Below, piece by piece: positions 1 to 9,127 of a stretch of 64,000 nucleotides of DNA. How positions within the stretch are numbered: the first letter of the stretch is position 1; each line of letters begins with the position of its first letter. The DNA comes from Halobacteriovorax marinus SJ. Lineage in GTDB: Bacteria > Bdellovibrionota > Bacteriovoracia > Bacteriovoracales > Bacteriovoracaceae. The stretch covers positions 1,984,001-2,048,000 of the forward strand of contig NC_016620.1 of the NCBI RefSeq assembly GCF_000210915.2, read 5' to 3'. A program made the position numbers and the translations under genes. The notes under the pieces are model-generated. The model was given only the letters and a program-made list of their open reading frames with translations. It did no database searches and was not told the DNA's origin.

Positions 1-1314
1 TATATTAATGACCAAAAAACAGCAATGGATACACAAAAGACAAAGTGGAGTACACTCGCTTCAAATTGTTCTAGCGCTGAAAATAACTATAGAAGTTTTG
101 TTAATAGTCAAAATATGAATATGCAACAAGAGCAAGCAACAAAGATGGGAGAAGTTGGTGAATTCTGTAATAAATATGAACAACTAGGTAACCTAAATCC
201 TGCAGCTGGTTGTGATGACTCTGACTACTCCCCTAAGGCCCTTTATGAAACTATGGGAGGCGTTGCCAATTACTTATCTAATGAGACTGAGTACGCTGTT
301 GCTGAGTATAGAAAAATCTGTGCTCGTGCCAATAATGAAAGAGAAAGAGGAACTGAAGATGATGAAGATACACCTAGTAACCCTTCTGTTCTAGCACAGG
401 TTTGTGATGAGAATAATAACGTTATTGAAAATGTAGTTGATGATCTTACTAAACAAGCTATGGCCGCTCTTCCTTCTGATCTAGAGCAACATAAGAGAAA
501 AATAGAAAAGTATATTGAGTCAGGAGATGATAAAGATCTTCCTAAAGCAGTTAAAAGTAGCGACTTCTATAAAAGAGTTGCAAGACCTCTAGCGAAGACA
601 ATTTCTAATAAGGATTTTCAAAAAGAAGACTATTACAAAACAGAGATTGAAAAAGCGATTAACGGTACGTCTAAGTTTGACGAAAATGAAATTAAAACAA
701 TGGCCGCAGGAATAAGTAATGTTACTTGTACAATAGCTCTTAAAGAGGGCGAAACTGAGTTAAGTGAAGAAGATAAGAAGAAGCAAGAGAGTTGTGAAAA
801 AATAAAAAGTACTGTTAGTACAGACCCATTAAAAGCAATTCAAGATGCTATTTCAGGCTTAACAGATACTCAGCTACAAGCTGCAAAACTAAAGGGACGT
901 GAACTAAGTGACTTTGATCCTACAGGTAAGGCCAAGGGAAAAGTTGCAAGTCAAATAGACTCAATCCTAAGAAGACTAGAAGATTCATCTGATAATTTCT
1001 GTGCTGCTCATAAGAACGATGCCATTCTTGCAGCAGTTAATGACTGTAAAGATGATAGCAAGTCTTCATGCTTTAGAGAGAAATTAAATTACCATATGCA
1101 AAGTAAACAAGACTCTACCAAGTCTGCAGATAGAGCGATTGCAAGTGTAACGAACAATTCTCTTGATGCTGAATGGAACAAAATTGGAGAATTATCTTCA
1201 AACTCACAATGTCAAGCAGCCGATAGTAGTCAAAGATCAGCAGAGGGTCTCTTTCAACAGATGCAGGCCATTGGTGGTGCTGACTATAGCGGTCAATTGG
1301 GATTTGGCAAGTAG
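1..1314 (+). CDS. Acidic/Lys-rich hypothetical protein, 5' end outside window
   Basis: I do not recognise this protein. The frame is open to base 1 with no stop, and the first ATG at 25 lacks a convincing ribosome binding site, so the true start probably lies upstream of the window. The visible ~437 residues are hydrophilic, rich in Glu, Lys, Asp and Ser, with scattered cysteines (for example FCNKYEQ, AAGCDD, TCTIAL, SSCFRE) that suggest an oxidising extracytoplasmic location. It ends 18 bp before a metalloprotease lipoprotein gene on the same strand, so it is likely the first visible gene of that operon. No catalytic motif is visible. Function unknown. Confidence 0.6.
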   Translation, partial: YINDQKTAMDTQKTKWSTLASNCSSAENNYRSFVNSQNMNMQQEQATKMGEVGEFCNKYEQLGNLNPAAGCDDSDYSPKALYETMGGVANYLSNETEYAVAEYRKICARANNERERGTEDDEDTPSNPSVLAQVCDENNNVIENVVDDLTKQAMAALPSDLEQHKRKIEKYIESGDDKDLPKAVKSSDFYKRVARPLAKTISNKDFQKEDYYKTEIEKAINGTSKFDENEIKTMAAGISNVTCTIALKEGETELSEEDKKKQESCEKIKSTVSTDPLKAIQDAISGLTDTQLQAAKLKGRELSDFDPTGKAKGKVASQIDSILRRLEDSSDNFCAAHKNDAILAAVNDCKDDSKSSCFREKLNYHMQSKQDSTKSADRAIASVTNNSLDAEWNKIGELSSNSQCQAADSSQRSAEGLFQQMQAIGGADYSGQLGFGK

Positions 1315-1332
1315 AACGTAATTGGAAAATAC

Positions 1333-3735
1333 ATGGATGAAATAAAGAGAAACGGACGATTCAATTTAAAAGCAAGTAAGCAGACAATTTTCATGTCTGC
1401 TCTTGTAGTTTATACACTTTGCTTAACGTCATGTGTACCAAGTCAAAGCGGTGGCGGAAAAAGATCTTCTAGCGGAGGCGTTTCCAATACTTCAGCTTCA
1501 GTAAATATAGGGTTTGGAAGAGTGTTACATGACAACCCTATTATACTTTCAGGAAATCCAGCACTAGATCATACAATAAATCTAAATACTCTTTTGAAAT
1601 CACAACAAGACGAAGTTATTAACGGACAATACTTACAAAAGTCTTGTATTGATGACCCTCAATGTTTTGAAGTAAAGAAAGATAATATATCTCCACTCTA
1701 TCAATCAACAAATCAGAAGTGGGCTTTTGATGCAAGCACAGTAGAGTTTGATCAAGTTCAAATGTTTACACATATGAATTGGATGATCTCAAAATATAAT
1801 ACAGACTTAGTTACCGCCTACTCTTCCTATTACGGACCAGGAGCAAGTGGCCTATCCACATCAATTCCAATGAGCCTCTTCAATAGCGGTGCCACTTGGG
1901 AGAGCTCTCCGCTCAGAGGATATGCTCTCTGTGATGATCTGCCTAATAACGCATTCTTTAGTCCATCGACCTATTCGATATGTTTAGGCTTTGATAGTAT
2001 TTATGAAAATGTAAAATTTGTACAAGATCCATCAGTTCTCTATCACGAGCTTGGCCATGCACTTGTTCACAATGCTATGAATTTTAGATCAAGAGCAAGT
2101 GGGACAGTTGCCATTGATTCTAACCTTGGTTACTTCGCCTACGACGAAGGAAAGGCAATAAATGAAGGTCTAGCTGACTTCTTTAGCTATTATATGAATG
2201 GTCGCTCTCATATTGGAGAATGGGCCATGGGAAGATTCTTAAACCTTAGTCGTCCAATGAGTGAAAGTGACCCTATTCACGCGGCCGGTGTAAGTGAAAG
2301 CTCAGAGGGAAGACTCTCCTACCCAACATACCTAGGATACGATCCAAATAATCCAGAAGATAATTCTGAAGAAATTCACTATGCGGGACAAATAATTTCT
2401 CACTTCTTAGTGGCCTTCACTAAAGACCTTCAAAGTGCATGCTCGTTTAATAATGACTATGCTAGAACATTTACTTTCAGATTATTAATCGAAACTTTAG
2501 CCTACCTAGGAGACTTCTCCTCTTATGGAATTGAAGGTGCTGGTAGTTATGGAGTGAATCACACTCCAGAAAATGCGAAAGAATGGTTACAGAAAAATAA
2601 GCCCGTCACTTACAGACGTTTTGCTCAAGTATTTTCTAGATTCGTAAAAGGCTCTGTTGCAACAGACTCAAGTCTATGTAACTTCAATTCGTATAATATC
2701 CAAAGACTAGAACAATTATTAGATGACTATGGTCTCCTACTCTTTAAAAACTATGATGTAAATGGCAGTAGATCTCTTGCTGAATCATTACAGAAAGTTG
2801 AAGAGTTAAATAGACAGAAGACAGTTCTCATCAAAAAGAATCAGGTTATTGTAGACAATAGAACAGGAAAATCTACAGCTTTTATTTTTGATAGCTACTC
2901 AGATATGAATGCAGCGGCCAAGAGTTTAACCAATGGGTTTATTGACGGCTCTTTGAGTAATACTATTTTTGAAAATGGTAACTTAAAGTACAACAATGGC
3001 AATGGACAAATCTCTCCAGGAGAGCTCGTTGGCGTACTTCTAAACCTATACAATAATTCTAATAGCACAATGGCCGGAGTTAGAATTCTCGCTAATGATT
3101 GGGATCATATGCAAGATGGAAAGCCATGTAATAATCTAAGCGATAACTTCCCTAGTACAAGTCAGGGTGGAGTTACTCCTACTACTCATCCAGGCTGTGC
3201 TGATGAAGCACTAGATAATGGTGTTGGCGTTCTTGATACACAAACTGTAGAACCAGTATGTTTTTTCCAAGATACTCAAGACGATGCGGCCGTATGGGTT
3301 AGCCAGGAAACCTATATGAATTCAAAAGCAATTGAGGCCACAGAGTGCTTAGGTGGTTCGTCATCGACGAAAGACTGCTTAATTAGAGCTCCAAAGGGTG
3401 CTGACGTTGCATGGTATTCTAGAATTGATGCTAAAAAGACATGGGCAGAATCTCTTGTCGATAGCAATGGAGAGAATGAGTTTAAAGCTAGTAATATCTT
3501 CTTTCTTGAAGTGAGTCCTTCTATTCCTCCAGGAACAACAGTTAATTGTAGATTAAGAGTGACATTTACTAATTGTGAAGACTGCCACAACTATTCAAGT
3601 GAAGATACAGGTAATACTTATTCTCCTAATGTCCATACTCCTTTTGAACAAAATGGAGATGAATATAAAGACTATAAGTACTCTGGCGCTGATCCATTTA
3701 AAGTTATTAACTTTCAATTTACGGTAATAGATTAA
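1333..3735 (+). CDS. Putative zinc metalloprotease lipoprotein (gluzincin-like)
   Basis: Predicted exported lipoprotein with peptidase signature. The N-terminus has a hydrophobic segment ending in LTSC (Cys34), a lipobox, followed by a Gly/Ser linker. HELGHA at residues 238-243 is an HExxH zinc site. NEGLADF places Glu278 about 36 residues after the second His, as expected for the third ligand of gluzincins (HExxH...E). The remaining ~500 residues have no motif I know, with many Cys in the last third (FTNCEDCHNY). The stop overlaps the start of the next gene (TAATG), indicating translational coupling. The substrate is unknown; secretion and coupling suggest envelope or extracellular proteolysis. 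The protease fold is inferred from motifs only. Confidence 0.72.
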   Translation: MDEIKRNGRFNLKASKQTIFMSALVVYTLCLTSCVPSQSGGGKRSSSGGVSNTSASVNIGFGRVLHDNPIILSGNPALDHTINLNTLLKSQQDEVINGQYLQKSCIDDPQCFEVKKDNISPLYQSTNQKWAFDASTVEFDQVQMFTHMNWMISKYNTDLVTAYSSYYGPGASGLSTSIPMSLFNSGATWESSPLRGYALCDDLPNNAFFSPSTYSICLGFDSIYENVKFVQDPSVLYHELGHALVHNAMNFRSRASGTVAIDSNLGYFAYDEGKAINEGLADFFSYYMNGRSHIGEWAMGRFLNLSRPMSESDPIHAAGVSESSEGRLSYPTYLGYDPNNPEDNSEEIHYAGQIISHFLVAFTKDLQSACSFNNDYARTFTFRLLIETLAYLGDFSSYGIEGAGSYGVNHTPENAKEWLQKNKPVTYRRFAQVFSRFVKGSVATDSSLCNFNSYNIQRLEQLLDDYGLLLFKNYDVNGSRSLAESLQKVEELNRQKTVLIKKNQVIVDNRTGKSTAFIFDSYSDMNAAAKSLTNGFIDGSLSNTIFENGNLKYNNGNGQISPGELVGVLLNLYNNSNSTMAGVRILANDWDHMQDGKPCNNLSDNFPSTSQGGVTPTTHPGCADEALDNGVGVLDTQTVEPVCFFQDTQDDAAVWVSQETYMNSKAIEATECLGGSSSTKDCLIRAPKGADVAWYSRIDAKKTWAESLVDSNGENEFKASNIFFLEVSPSIPPGTTVNCRLRVTFTNCEDCHNYSSEDTGNTYSPNVHTPFEQNGDEYKDYKYSGADPFKVINFQFTVID

Positions 3736-4316
3736 TGAAATTATTTAAAATAATACTATTTATCTCTATTTTTTCGATACCAGTATACCTAGTCGTCATC
3801 AACTTAAATAAGAATGAAGACAAGAACTGGCAAACATATTATAAGTCTGAGACAGGGCTAAATGTTTATAAAACCACTGAGCGTGAAAAGAAGAAAGTTA
3901 AGATTTCAAATAAGAAAGAAGATCAAAATATTCTTAGAGCTCCTGCTTCAATTCCAAGACCAATTGATAAGAAAACTAAGCGTGAAATTCTTGGTAAGAT
4001 AAATGATAGAACGACTTACACAAATTCTCCTAACCCAGATTGGAAGAAACTCTATGCTAACGACCTATTGAATAAACTAGGTGAAGATAGCAAAGTCTTT
4101 ATCAAAAAAAATAGTGGAATAATTAGAGTTATTGCCAATAAAGCAACTTACATTGAGCAAGTACAAGTAACTATTCAAAGTGACCCTAACTTACCTGCCA
4201 ACAGCTTTGAAGCACAAGTTGATGCCCAGACTGGAAAACAATTGACTGTGTGGAATAGAACAAATTTTGAAAATAAGAAGAATAGCTTTTCGATAAAAAT
4301 GAAACTAGACCCTTAA
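3735..4316 (+). CDS. Membrane-anchored protein with PepSY-like C-terminus
   Basis: Short protein with one N-terminal membrane segment or signal anchor (about residues 4-24, IILFISIFSIPVYLVVIN), a basic charged linker, then a ~75-residue soluble tail. The tail contains VQVTIQSDP...FEAQVDAQTGK, which resembles the strand-turn pattern of PepSY domains (an exposed VD-x-xTGK turn). PepSY domains often occur in protease propeptides and inhibitors. Its start overlaps the stop of the upstream metalloprotease, so a role in controlling or chaperoning that enzyme is a reasonable inference, not shown. An alternative is an unrelated envelope protein. Confidence 0.6.
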   Translation: MKLFKIILFISIFSIPVYLVVINLNKNEDKNWQTYYKSETGLNVYKTTEREKKKVKISNKKEDQNILRAPASIPRPIDKKTKREILGKINDRTTYTNSPNPDWKKLYANDLLNKLGEDSKVFIKKNSGIIRVIANKATYIEQVQVTIQSDPNLPANSFEAQVDAQTGKQLTVWNRTNFENKKNSFSIKMKLDP

Positions 4317-4330
4317 TAGAGGGCCTAGTT
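4303..4330. terminator. Hairpin between convergent genes
   Basis: AACTAG-A-CCCT / AGGG-C-CTAGTT, 11 bp with one mismatch and a six-base loop, overlapping the stop codon of the plus-strand gene at 4316. On the minus strand it is followed by TTTCATTTTTAT. It probably terminates one or both converging genes. Confidence 0.5.
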
Positions 4331-4338
4331 CATAATCT

Positions 4339-4947
4339 TTATAAATCAAGTGGAAGAGATACACCAAAAACAACTTCATTTGAACTGAAGTCAGTAGATG
4401 TCTCTGTACCAAGACTAACATCTTTGTACTTATCTAATTCAATCATTCTAAATTCTAAATTTAAACTAACAAAAGGAAGACCTGTAAAGCCAACACCAAG
4501 TGTAGTAGTGTTTCCACTGAGTTCGTCATTCGCAGCACCAATCCAAGCACCATTCTTATCAAACTCCCACTTAGTATTGAAAGTATATCCAACATAGGCC
4601 CTTAAAAGAATTGGAAGCTCATAACCTAAGAATGCACCAATTTCTGTACCAGAGTAGTCTTGATCGACTCCACTGTTTGTCCACGTTCCACCACCTGTAT
4701 GCTTGTCGTAGCTTAGTGAACCAGACGTCTTTCTATACTCTAAACCACCCATAAAGCCAAAAGCCGTATAGCCTAATCTTGCACCAAATTGTGGCCCAGT
4801 ATTTTTTGCATCAGCAGTTAAAGATCCAGTTGTGTACTCTGAACTTCCAATTCCATATCCAATGAATGGCTCAACAAGAATTCCAGCAAAGGAATTCGAT
4901 GAAAGAACTAGAAATGTAAAAAGGGAAATAATTTTGATATTTTTCAT
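4339..4947 (-). CDS. Outer-membrane beta-barrel protein
   Basis: Has a clean signal peptide (MKNIKIISLFTFLVLSSNSFA) followed by GILVEPFIGYGIGSSEY. It then shows alternating Gly/aromatic amphipathic strands (GARLGYTAFGFMGGLEYRK; GAFLGYELPILLRAYVGYTF) and ends in hydrophobic residues (VVFGVSLPLDL). The ~200-residue length fits an eight-stranded OmpA/OmpW-sized barrel without a periplasmic domain. It is transcribed alone, convergent with the gene ending at 4316. Ligand and function cannot be read from the sequence. Confidence 0.75.
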   Translation of the reverse strand: MKNIKIISLFTFLVLSSNSFAGILVEPFIGYGIGSSEYTTGSLTADAKNTGPQFGARLGYTAFGFMGGLEYRKTSGSLSYDKHTGGGTWTNSGVDQDYSGTEIGAFLGYELPILLRAYVGYTFNTKWEFDKNGAWIGAANDELSGNTTTLGVGFTGLPFVSLNLEFRMIELDKYKDVSLGTETSTDFSSNEVVFGVSLPLDL

Positions 4948-5108
4948 ATATCCTCCATAATTTACTTATTGGTCCTAACCTTGGACCCTTTGTAATTAGT
5001 ATGACAAAAACACGCGCGTACTGGTGATTTTTGTAATTTCTTCAAATAGTGAACAAACTCTAACCATTATAGTATAACTCTTTCAAATAATCTCAGAAAG
5101 GAAATAAT

Positions 5109-5579
5109 ATGAAGTACTTAGTGACACTATTGATCTTATTTAGTGCCAATACAAAGGCCACAAGATTTGAAATTATTGACTCCTGTAAGAGTACTCCTAT
5201 TTTTAGTACTGTAGTTACAGATAGTTATCAAAGTATTGGCGAATTAAGTCTCAATGTTCTGGGCCAGAACAATATTCCAAACCTTGCGAGTGATTACGGT
5301 ATTTCACAAATTTATAACTCTCCTATTGGCCTTGATGCCATGGAAGTTCTTAGCGACACTATGATGAGATCTCATGGTTGGTGTTATTCAGTAGACGGAA
5401 TGCTTCCTGAAGTTCTTATGAATGAGTACACTTTAACAGGCAAAGAGAAGGTCATCACATGGTTTATGGGCTACTCTACATATATTGGAAACCCAATGAC
5501 TGGTGAAGCGGTTTGGGAAGGTCAATGTATTCCAAGTTACTCATTAGAGGCTGCACCATTTCCAGATCTATGTAACTAA
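5109..5579 (+). CDS. Exported DUF4430-like protein
   Basis: Small secreted protein: signal peptide MKYLVTLLILFSANTKA, then ~140 residues. The segment GLDAMEVLSDTM...GWCYSVDGMLPE...EYTLTGKEKVITWFMGY resembles the DUF4430 (transcobalamin-like C-terminal) pattern, in which a W-x-Y-x-V-x-G strand is followed by a turn and a W-x-x-x-Y strand. Four or more Cys suggest disulphides. AGAAAGGAAA lies just upstream of the ATG. Single-gene unit. Cofactor binding is possible but unproven. Confidence 0.55.
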   Translation: MKYLVTLLILFSANTKATRFEIIDSCKSTPIFSTVVTDSYQSIGELSLNVLGQNNIPNLASDYGISQIYNSPIGLDAMEVLSDTMMRSHGWCYSVDGMLPEVLMNEYTLTGKEKVITWFMGYSTYIGNPMTGEAVWEGQCIPSYSLEAAPFPDLCN

Positions 5580-5641
5580 ATTTTGATTGCAAGTACCACT
5601 TATGGTTATTAAGATAGTATAAAACCATAAGTGAGAATTTA

Positions 5642-6403
5642 ATGATAAAAAAATTGTTTTCAATTTTTGCTATACTTCTATCTTTCAGTATTAGTGCAAA
5701 TCAGATAGACCTCTCCTCCTTTAATTATCCACCATTTCTACAACCAGACAATCAAGGCTTTGTAGATAAATTAATAAAGGGGTTTAGTAAGCACTCATCT
5801 CTAGACATAAAAGTCGTAAAGTTTCCCGCAAAACGTTCTATTAATTCATATAAGAATGGAACAAGTTTCTATCACTTAGGTGCTGACGATAACTTCTCTA
5901 AAGAAACATTGAATAATACCTATAAGATCACACTCTTTGACTTAAATGTTCGCTTATTATTTTTAAAGAAGAATGAAAATCATCTCCATAAAGATCTAGA
6001 GAAGTTACAAAATATAAAGATTGGAATTTTAAGAGGTTCATTAAAAGAGGAAGAGTTTGCTAAAAAGCACGGGTTTGAGATAACATCTTATATAGACTCA
6101 GAAAATGCGTTTAATTTACTTCTAAGAGGTAGAATAGACTTTATCATTTTCTCGCCGCTATTTAATTCAGTAAAGGATATTGTAGATAAGAAGAATTTTG
6201 ATAAATTAGCCTACCACAGAAAGCTAGTACACCACGCTGAAGCGGCAATTTTCATAAATAAAACCTCTCCTAACGCAAAAGAGGTTTATAAAACTTTAAA
6301 TAAGAAAATGACTCAATTTTTAAAAAGTAAGGATTATCAAAAACTACTTCACGAGACATTTCAATCAGATACTCCTGAAGAAATCACAAAGTACACACTA
6401 TAG
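5642..6403 (+). CDS. Periplasmic solute-binding protein (SBP_bac_3 type)
   Basis: Signal peptide MIKKLFSIFAILLSFSISA, then a two-lobe amino-acid-binding-protein pattern: FNYPPFLQPDNQGFVDKLIKGF near the mature N-terminus, IKIGILRGSLKEEEF at the start of lobe 2, and ENAFNLLLRGRIDFIIF (the AxxxLxxGxxD element). The length of 253 aa is normal for the family. No permease or ATPase gene is adjacent, so it may be an orphan binding protein or a sensor input component. The ligand cannot be predicted. Confidence 0.75.
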   Translation: MIKKLFSIFAILLSFSISANQIDLSSFNYPPFLQPDNQGFVDKLIKGFSKHSSLDIKVVKFPAKRSINSYKNGTSFYHLGADDNFSKETLNNTYKITLFDLNVRLLFLKKNENHLHKDLEKLQNIKIGILRGSLKEEEFAKKHGFEITSYIDSENAFNLLLRGRIDFIIFSPLFNSVKDIVDKKNFDKLAYHRKLVHHAEAAIFINKTSPNAKEVYKTLNKKMTQFLKSKDYQKLLHETFQSDTPEEITKYTL

Positions 6404-6420
6404 TTACAGCAGACTAGGTA

Positions 6421-7500
6421 CTACTTTTTATACTTAGTAGAAAACTTAGAAGGTGAATAAATACACTTTGAAATAGTGTTTCTCTTTCCAACTATAGAGT
6501 CTGAGCACGACGATCTAATATCTTCTTTTAGACGATTACTCATTACAAGGTCAACACCTGTTGCACTTAGTATACCTAACGATAGAGCAACAATAGGTGT
6601 AGATAATGAACTACCTTTAACACTCTTAAAGCCTGAATTATTACCACCCTGATCGCATGTCCATATTGATTGATACTTATAATCCCCACATCTTCCTTCC
6701 CACACGAAAATATCAGTTCCGTAATAGGCCAAGTCTACATTCTTTCCGTAACCACTTTCAATAACGCCGTTAAAGTTTACATTCGCGACTGATAAGACAT
6801 TCTCTAGATTACCAGGGATAGAAGGATCCAATACATGATCTCTAGCAGCTTCATTAGATACAGAGCCAACAACAACCGCTCCGCTATTCTTCGCTCTATC
6901 TATTGCTGACTGTATATAGGCCATAGACTTATTAGCATCACCATCAATAAATCTAAATGAGTATCTATTAAACTTAGAAACTCCCTGACTAATTGAAATA
7001 ATTTTTGCGCCTCTTGCGATTGCGTAGTCAATAGAATCAGCTAACTTCTTAAATCTAAATTCATCAAATCTTCCATCAGATGTGTAGATATTGATGGGAA
7101 TAATACTTACGAAACGAGAGAGATTATAATTAGAGATAATTGCATCCATTATAGAGACAATTCCATTCTCATGTCCTGTCATAACTGGAGTGAGCAGTCT
7201 CCCATTTCTCATATCTGAATCAAATCCAAAGATATCGTCTATATATCCATTTCCGTCATCATCAATTCCATTCCCCTCAATTTCTTCGGGGTTAGTCTTA
7301 ATACTCTCAAACTCTTCAGGGTGAACATAATCTCCGATTACTGCGATCTTAACTTCTCGTTTGATATCCAAGCGAGAAACATACTCAAAGTCTTTCATTA
7401 TCTTTGGATTATTCTCAATAAGTAGATCGACATTATTACCTGATGCTTGTGCAAAATTAGTAAATAATAATGAGAGAAGAGCTATAAACAGCATCGACAT
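6421..7500 (-). CDS. Subtilisin-like (S8) serine protease, exported
   Basis: Signal peptide at the N-terminus (MSMLFIALLSLLFTNFAQAS). The catalytic triad can be assigned: Asp57 in IAVIGDYV, His110 in TGHENGI, Ser298 in KGSSLSTP (the GTSMATP equivalent), with oxyanion Asn216 in GSVSNEAA. Around the first catalytic motif lies NGIDDDGNGYIDD (residues 77-89), a Ca-binding-type acidic loop. At 359 aa it has little or no propeptide, which is short for an autoprocessed subtilase. The normal DTG/DSG around the Asp is GDY here. Likely a periplasmic or secreted protease. It is convergent with the solute-binding protein gene. Confidence 0.82.
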   Translation of the reverse strand: MSMLFIALLSLLFTNFAQASGNNVDLLIENNPKIMKDFEYVSRLDIKREVKIAVIGDYVHPEEFESIKTNPEEIEGNGIDDDGNGYIDDIFGFDSDMRNGRLLTPVMTGHENGIVSIMDAIISNYNLSRFVSIIPINIYTSDGRFDEFRFKKLADSIDYAIARGAKIISISQGVSKFNRYSFRFIDGDANKSMAYIQSAIDRAKNSGAVVVGSVSNEAARDHVLDPSIPGNLENVLSVANVNFNGVIESGYGKNVDLAYYGTDIFVWEGRCGDYKYQSIWTCDQGGNNSGFKSVKGSSLSTPIVALSLGILSATGVDLVMSNRLKEDIRSSCSDSIVGKRNTISKCIYSPSKFSTKYKK

Positions 7501-7645
7501 TCCTTAGGTTAATTGAATAGATTCTGAGATATTTTAGCGGCCATACCAGCTAAGTAGTGGGATCTTGAAATCTTTACACAATGCGTCATTTTCATAACTT
7601 TTTGAGCTATTGTATGCCGAAAAAGCAACTATAAAAGGAGACCCT

Positions 7646-8413
7646 GTGAAGAAAAGCTTAGCTATCTTATTGATATTACAAAGTATAAATATAAGTGCAG
7701 GGGTTCAACGAGATATTGTATTTGAACATAAAATTAAGAACTCTGACTGTAAGAAGAATGACAGTTGTACCCTTAAAAACTTTCATCTACAGGTTACAGA
7801 CTATATTGTTTCTAGAGGTGTGGAGAGATCCTATGGAACAAAGGCAATAATCTCATATCAAACGGATCAAGTTAAACACTTAGAAGACTACGCTGTTGTC
7901 CAATTCATTAGAGGTTGTGTCTACAACGAAATGATAGATGAGAATGGTAAAGTTACTAAGTACAGTGGAACATCGAGACAATTCTTTGGGTCAATAGAGA
8001 AGTTTAACCATCCTAATTGGGTTATTGACTCTATAGATAAAGATCCTATTTATAATAGTTCTGATGTATCAAGTAGTCGACACGATTACTATAGATGGAA
8101 CTCTAACCCGAATTCATATGGCGAAGATGGAGAAGAGTACTTACTTAGAGAGTCCCCTACTTTTCCTAAGGTTTATGTATCAGACTTACCTTCCACATCT
8201 TTTTATTCTGACGGTTCTGCCAAAAGTACAAACTTAGAATTTAATGTATGTATTTATAAGACCAGTGATGTTCCGAGAGAGACAACACCAGAGGATATTA
8301 ACTTTGCAGAGCCGATTCATTGCATGAAGTGGAAGACATCAAATGTATTTAATTTTAAAACTAAGAAGTATGAAAAGAATGTTCCAATAGAAAAGTCTTG
8401 TAGTGGTTTATAG
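7646..8413 (+). CDS. Exported hypothetical protein
   Basis: I do not recognise the family. The best start is GTG at 7646: AAAAGGAG lies at 7633-7640, five bases before it, and the protein then opens with an ideal signal peptide (VKKSLAILLILQSINISAG). An upstream in-frame ATG at 7610 would add 12 residues before this signal. The mature ~235 residues contain four or more Cys (SDCKKNDSC near the start), consistent with disulphides in the periplasm. It ends in a hairpin terminator. Confidence 0.6.
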   Translation: MKKSLAILLILQSINISAGVQRDIVFEHKIKNSDCKKNDSCTLKNFHLQVTDYIVSRGVERSYGTKAIISYQTDQVKHLEDYAVVQFIRGCVYNEMIDENGKVTKYSGTSRQFFGSIEKFNHPNWVIDSIDKDPIYNSSDVSSSRHDYYRWNSNPNSYGEDGEEYLLRESPTFPKVYVSDLPSTSFYSDGSAKSTNLEFNVCIYKTSDVPRETTPEDINFAEPIHCMKWKTSNVFNFKTKKYEKNVPIEKSCSGL

Positions 8414-8422
8414 ATAGTAAAA

Positions 8423-8445
8423 TGCGAAGGCAGATGGCCTTCGCA
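8423..8445. terminator. Bidirectional intrinsic terminator
   Basis: TGCGAAGGC / GCCTTCGCA, a perfect 9-bp stem with a five-base loop. Plus strand continues ATTTTTG and minus strand TTTTAC, so it can serve both the exported protein gene ending at 8413 and the CoA-transferase operon ending at 8456. Confidence 0.85.
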
Positions 8446-8455
8446 ATTTTTGAAA

Positions 8456-9115
8456 TTAATTAAACGTCATCTCTGGAACATCACCACTTATAACAAGTTC
8501 AGCTTCTGTTTTCTCAACGATCTCTTCTACTGAAACACCCGGAGCTCTTTCAAGTAAGTGAAACTTACCATCAATCAGCTCAAGTACAGCTAGATCAGAA
8601 ACGATTTTCTTTACACACTGAACACCTGTAAGTGGTAAAGAGCACTCTTTTAAAATTTTAGAAACACCATGCTTATTTGCGTGAGTCATAGCAACAATAA
8701 TATTCTCTGCTCCAGCAACGAGGTCCATAGCTCCCCCCATTCCCTTTACTAATTTACCAGGAATCATCCATGAAGCTATATTTCCTTTTTGATCAACTTC
8801 AAATGCACCTAGTACAGTAAGATCTACGTGACCACCTCTAATCATGGCAAAGCTCTCGGCCGAATCAAAGAAAGATGCTCCCTTAGCGCAAGTTACAGTT
8901 TGCTTACCGGCATTAATGAGATCGGCATCTACATTTTCTTCAGTAGGAAATTCTCCCATCCCAAGGAGTCCATTTTCAGACTGAAGCATTATTTCAATAT
9001 CTTTTGGTACGTAATTAGCGACAAGTGTCGGGATACCAATCCCTAAATTAACGTAAAATCCATCTTTAAGTTCTCTTGCAATTCTTTGTGCAATTTGTTC
9101 TTTACTTAAGGCCAT
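8456..9115 (-). CDS. scoB: 3-oxoacid CoA-transferase, subunit B
   Basis: Family I CoA-transferase beta subunit. It has the catalytic glutamate motif SENGLLGMG (Glu47), GIGIPTLV near the N-terminus, and KGMGGAMDLVAGA in the middle. Length 219 aa is typical. With the A subunit it moves CoA from succinyl-CoA (or another acyl-CoA) to acetoacetate or a similar 3-oxoacid. It is last in the operon fumarase alpha, fumarase beta, scoA, scoB, with gaps of 9-12 bp. The nearby leucine pathway produces acetoacetate, which makes succinyl-CoA:acetoacetate transfer the most likely role. An adipate-type substrate (3-oxoadipate) is the alternative. Confidence 0.9.
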   Translation of the reverse strand: MALSKEQIAQRIARELKDGFYVNLGIGIPTLVANYVPKDIEIMLQSENGLLGMGEFPTEENVDADLINAGKQTVTCAKGASFFDSAESFAMIRGGHVDLTVLGAFEVDQKGNIASWMIPGKLVKGMGGAMDLVAGAENIIVAMTHANKHGVSKILKECSLPLTGVQCVKKIVSDLAVLELIDGKFHLLERAPGVSVEEIVEKTEAELVISGDVPEMTFN

Positions 9116-9127
9116 AGTTCCACCTTT

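Noticed and set aside
6421-7500. Loss of the S8 catalytic Asp because DTG is replaced by GDY
   Set aside because: An Asp (Asp57) is still in the right place after the hydrophobic strand, and His110, Asn216 and Ser298 are all present.
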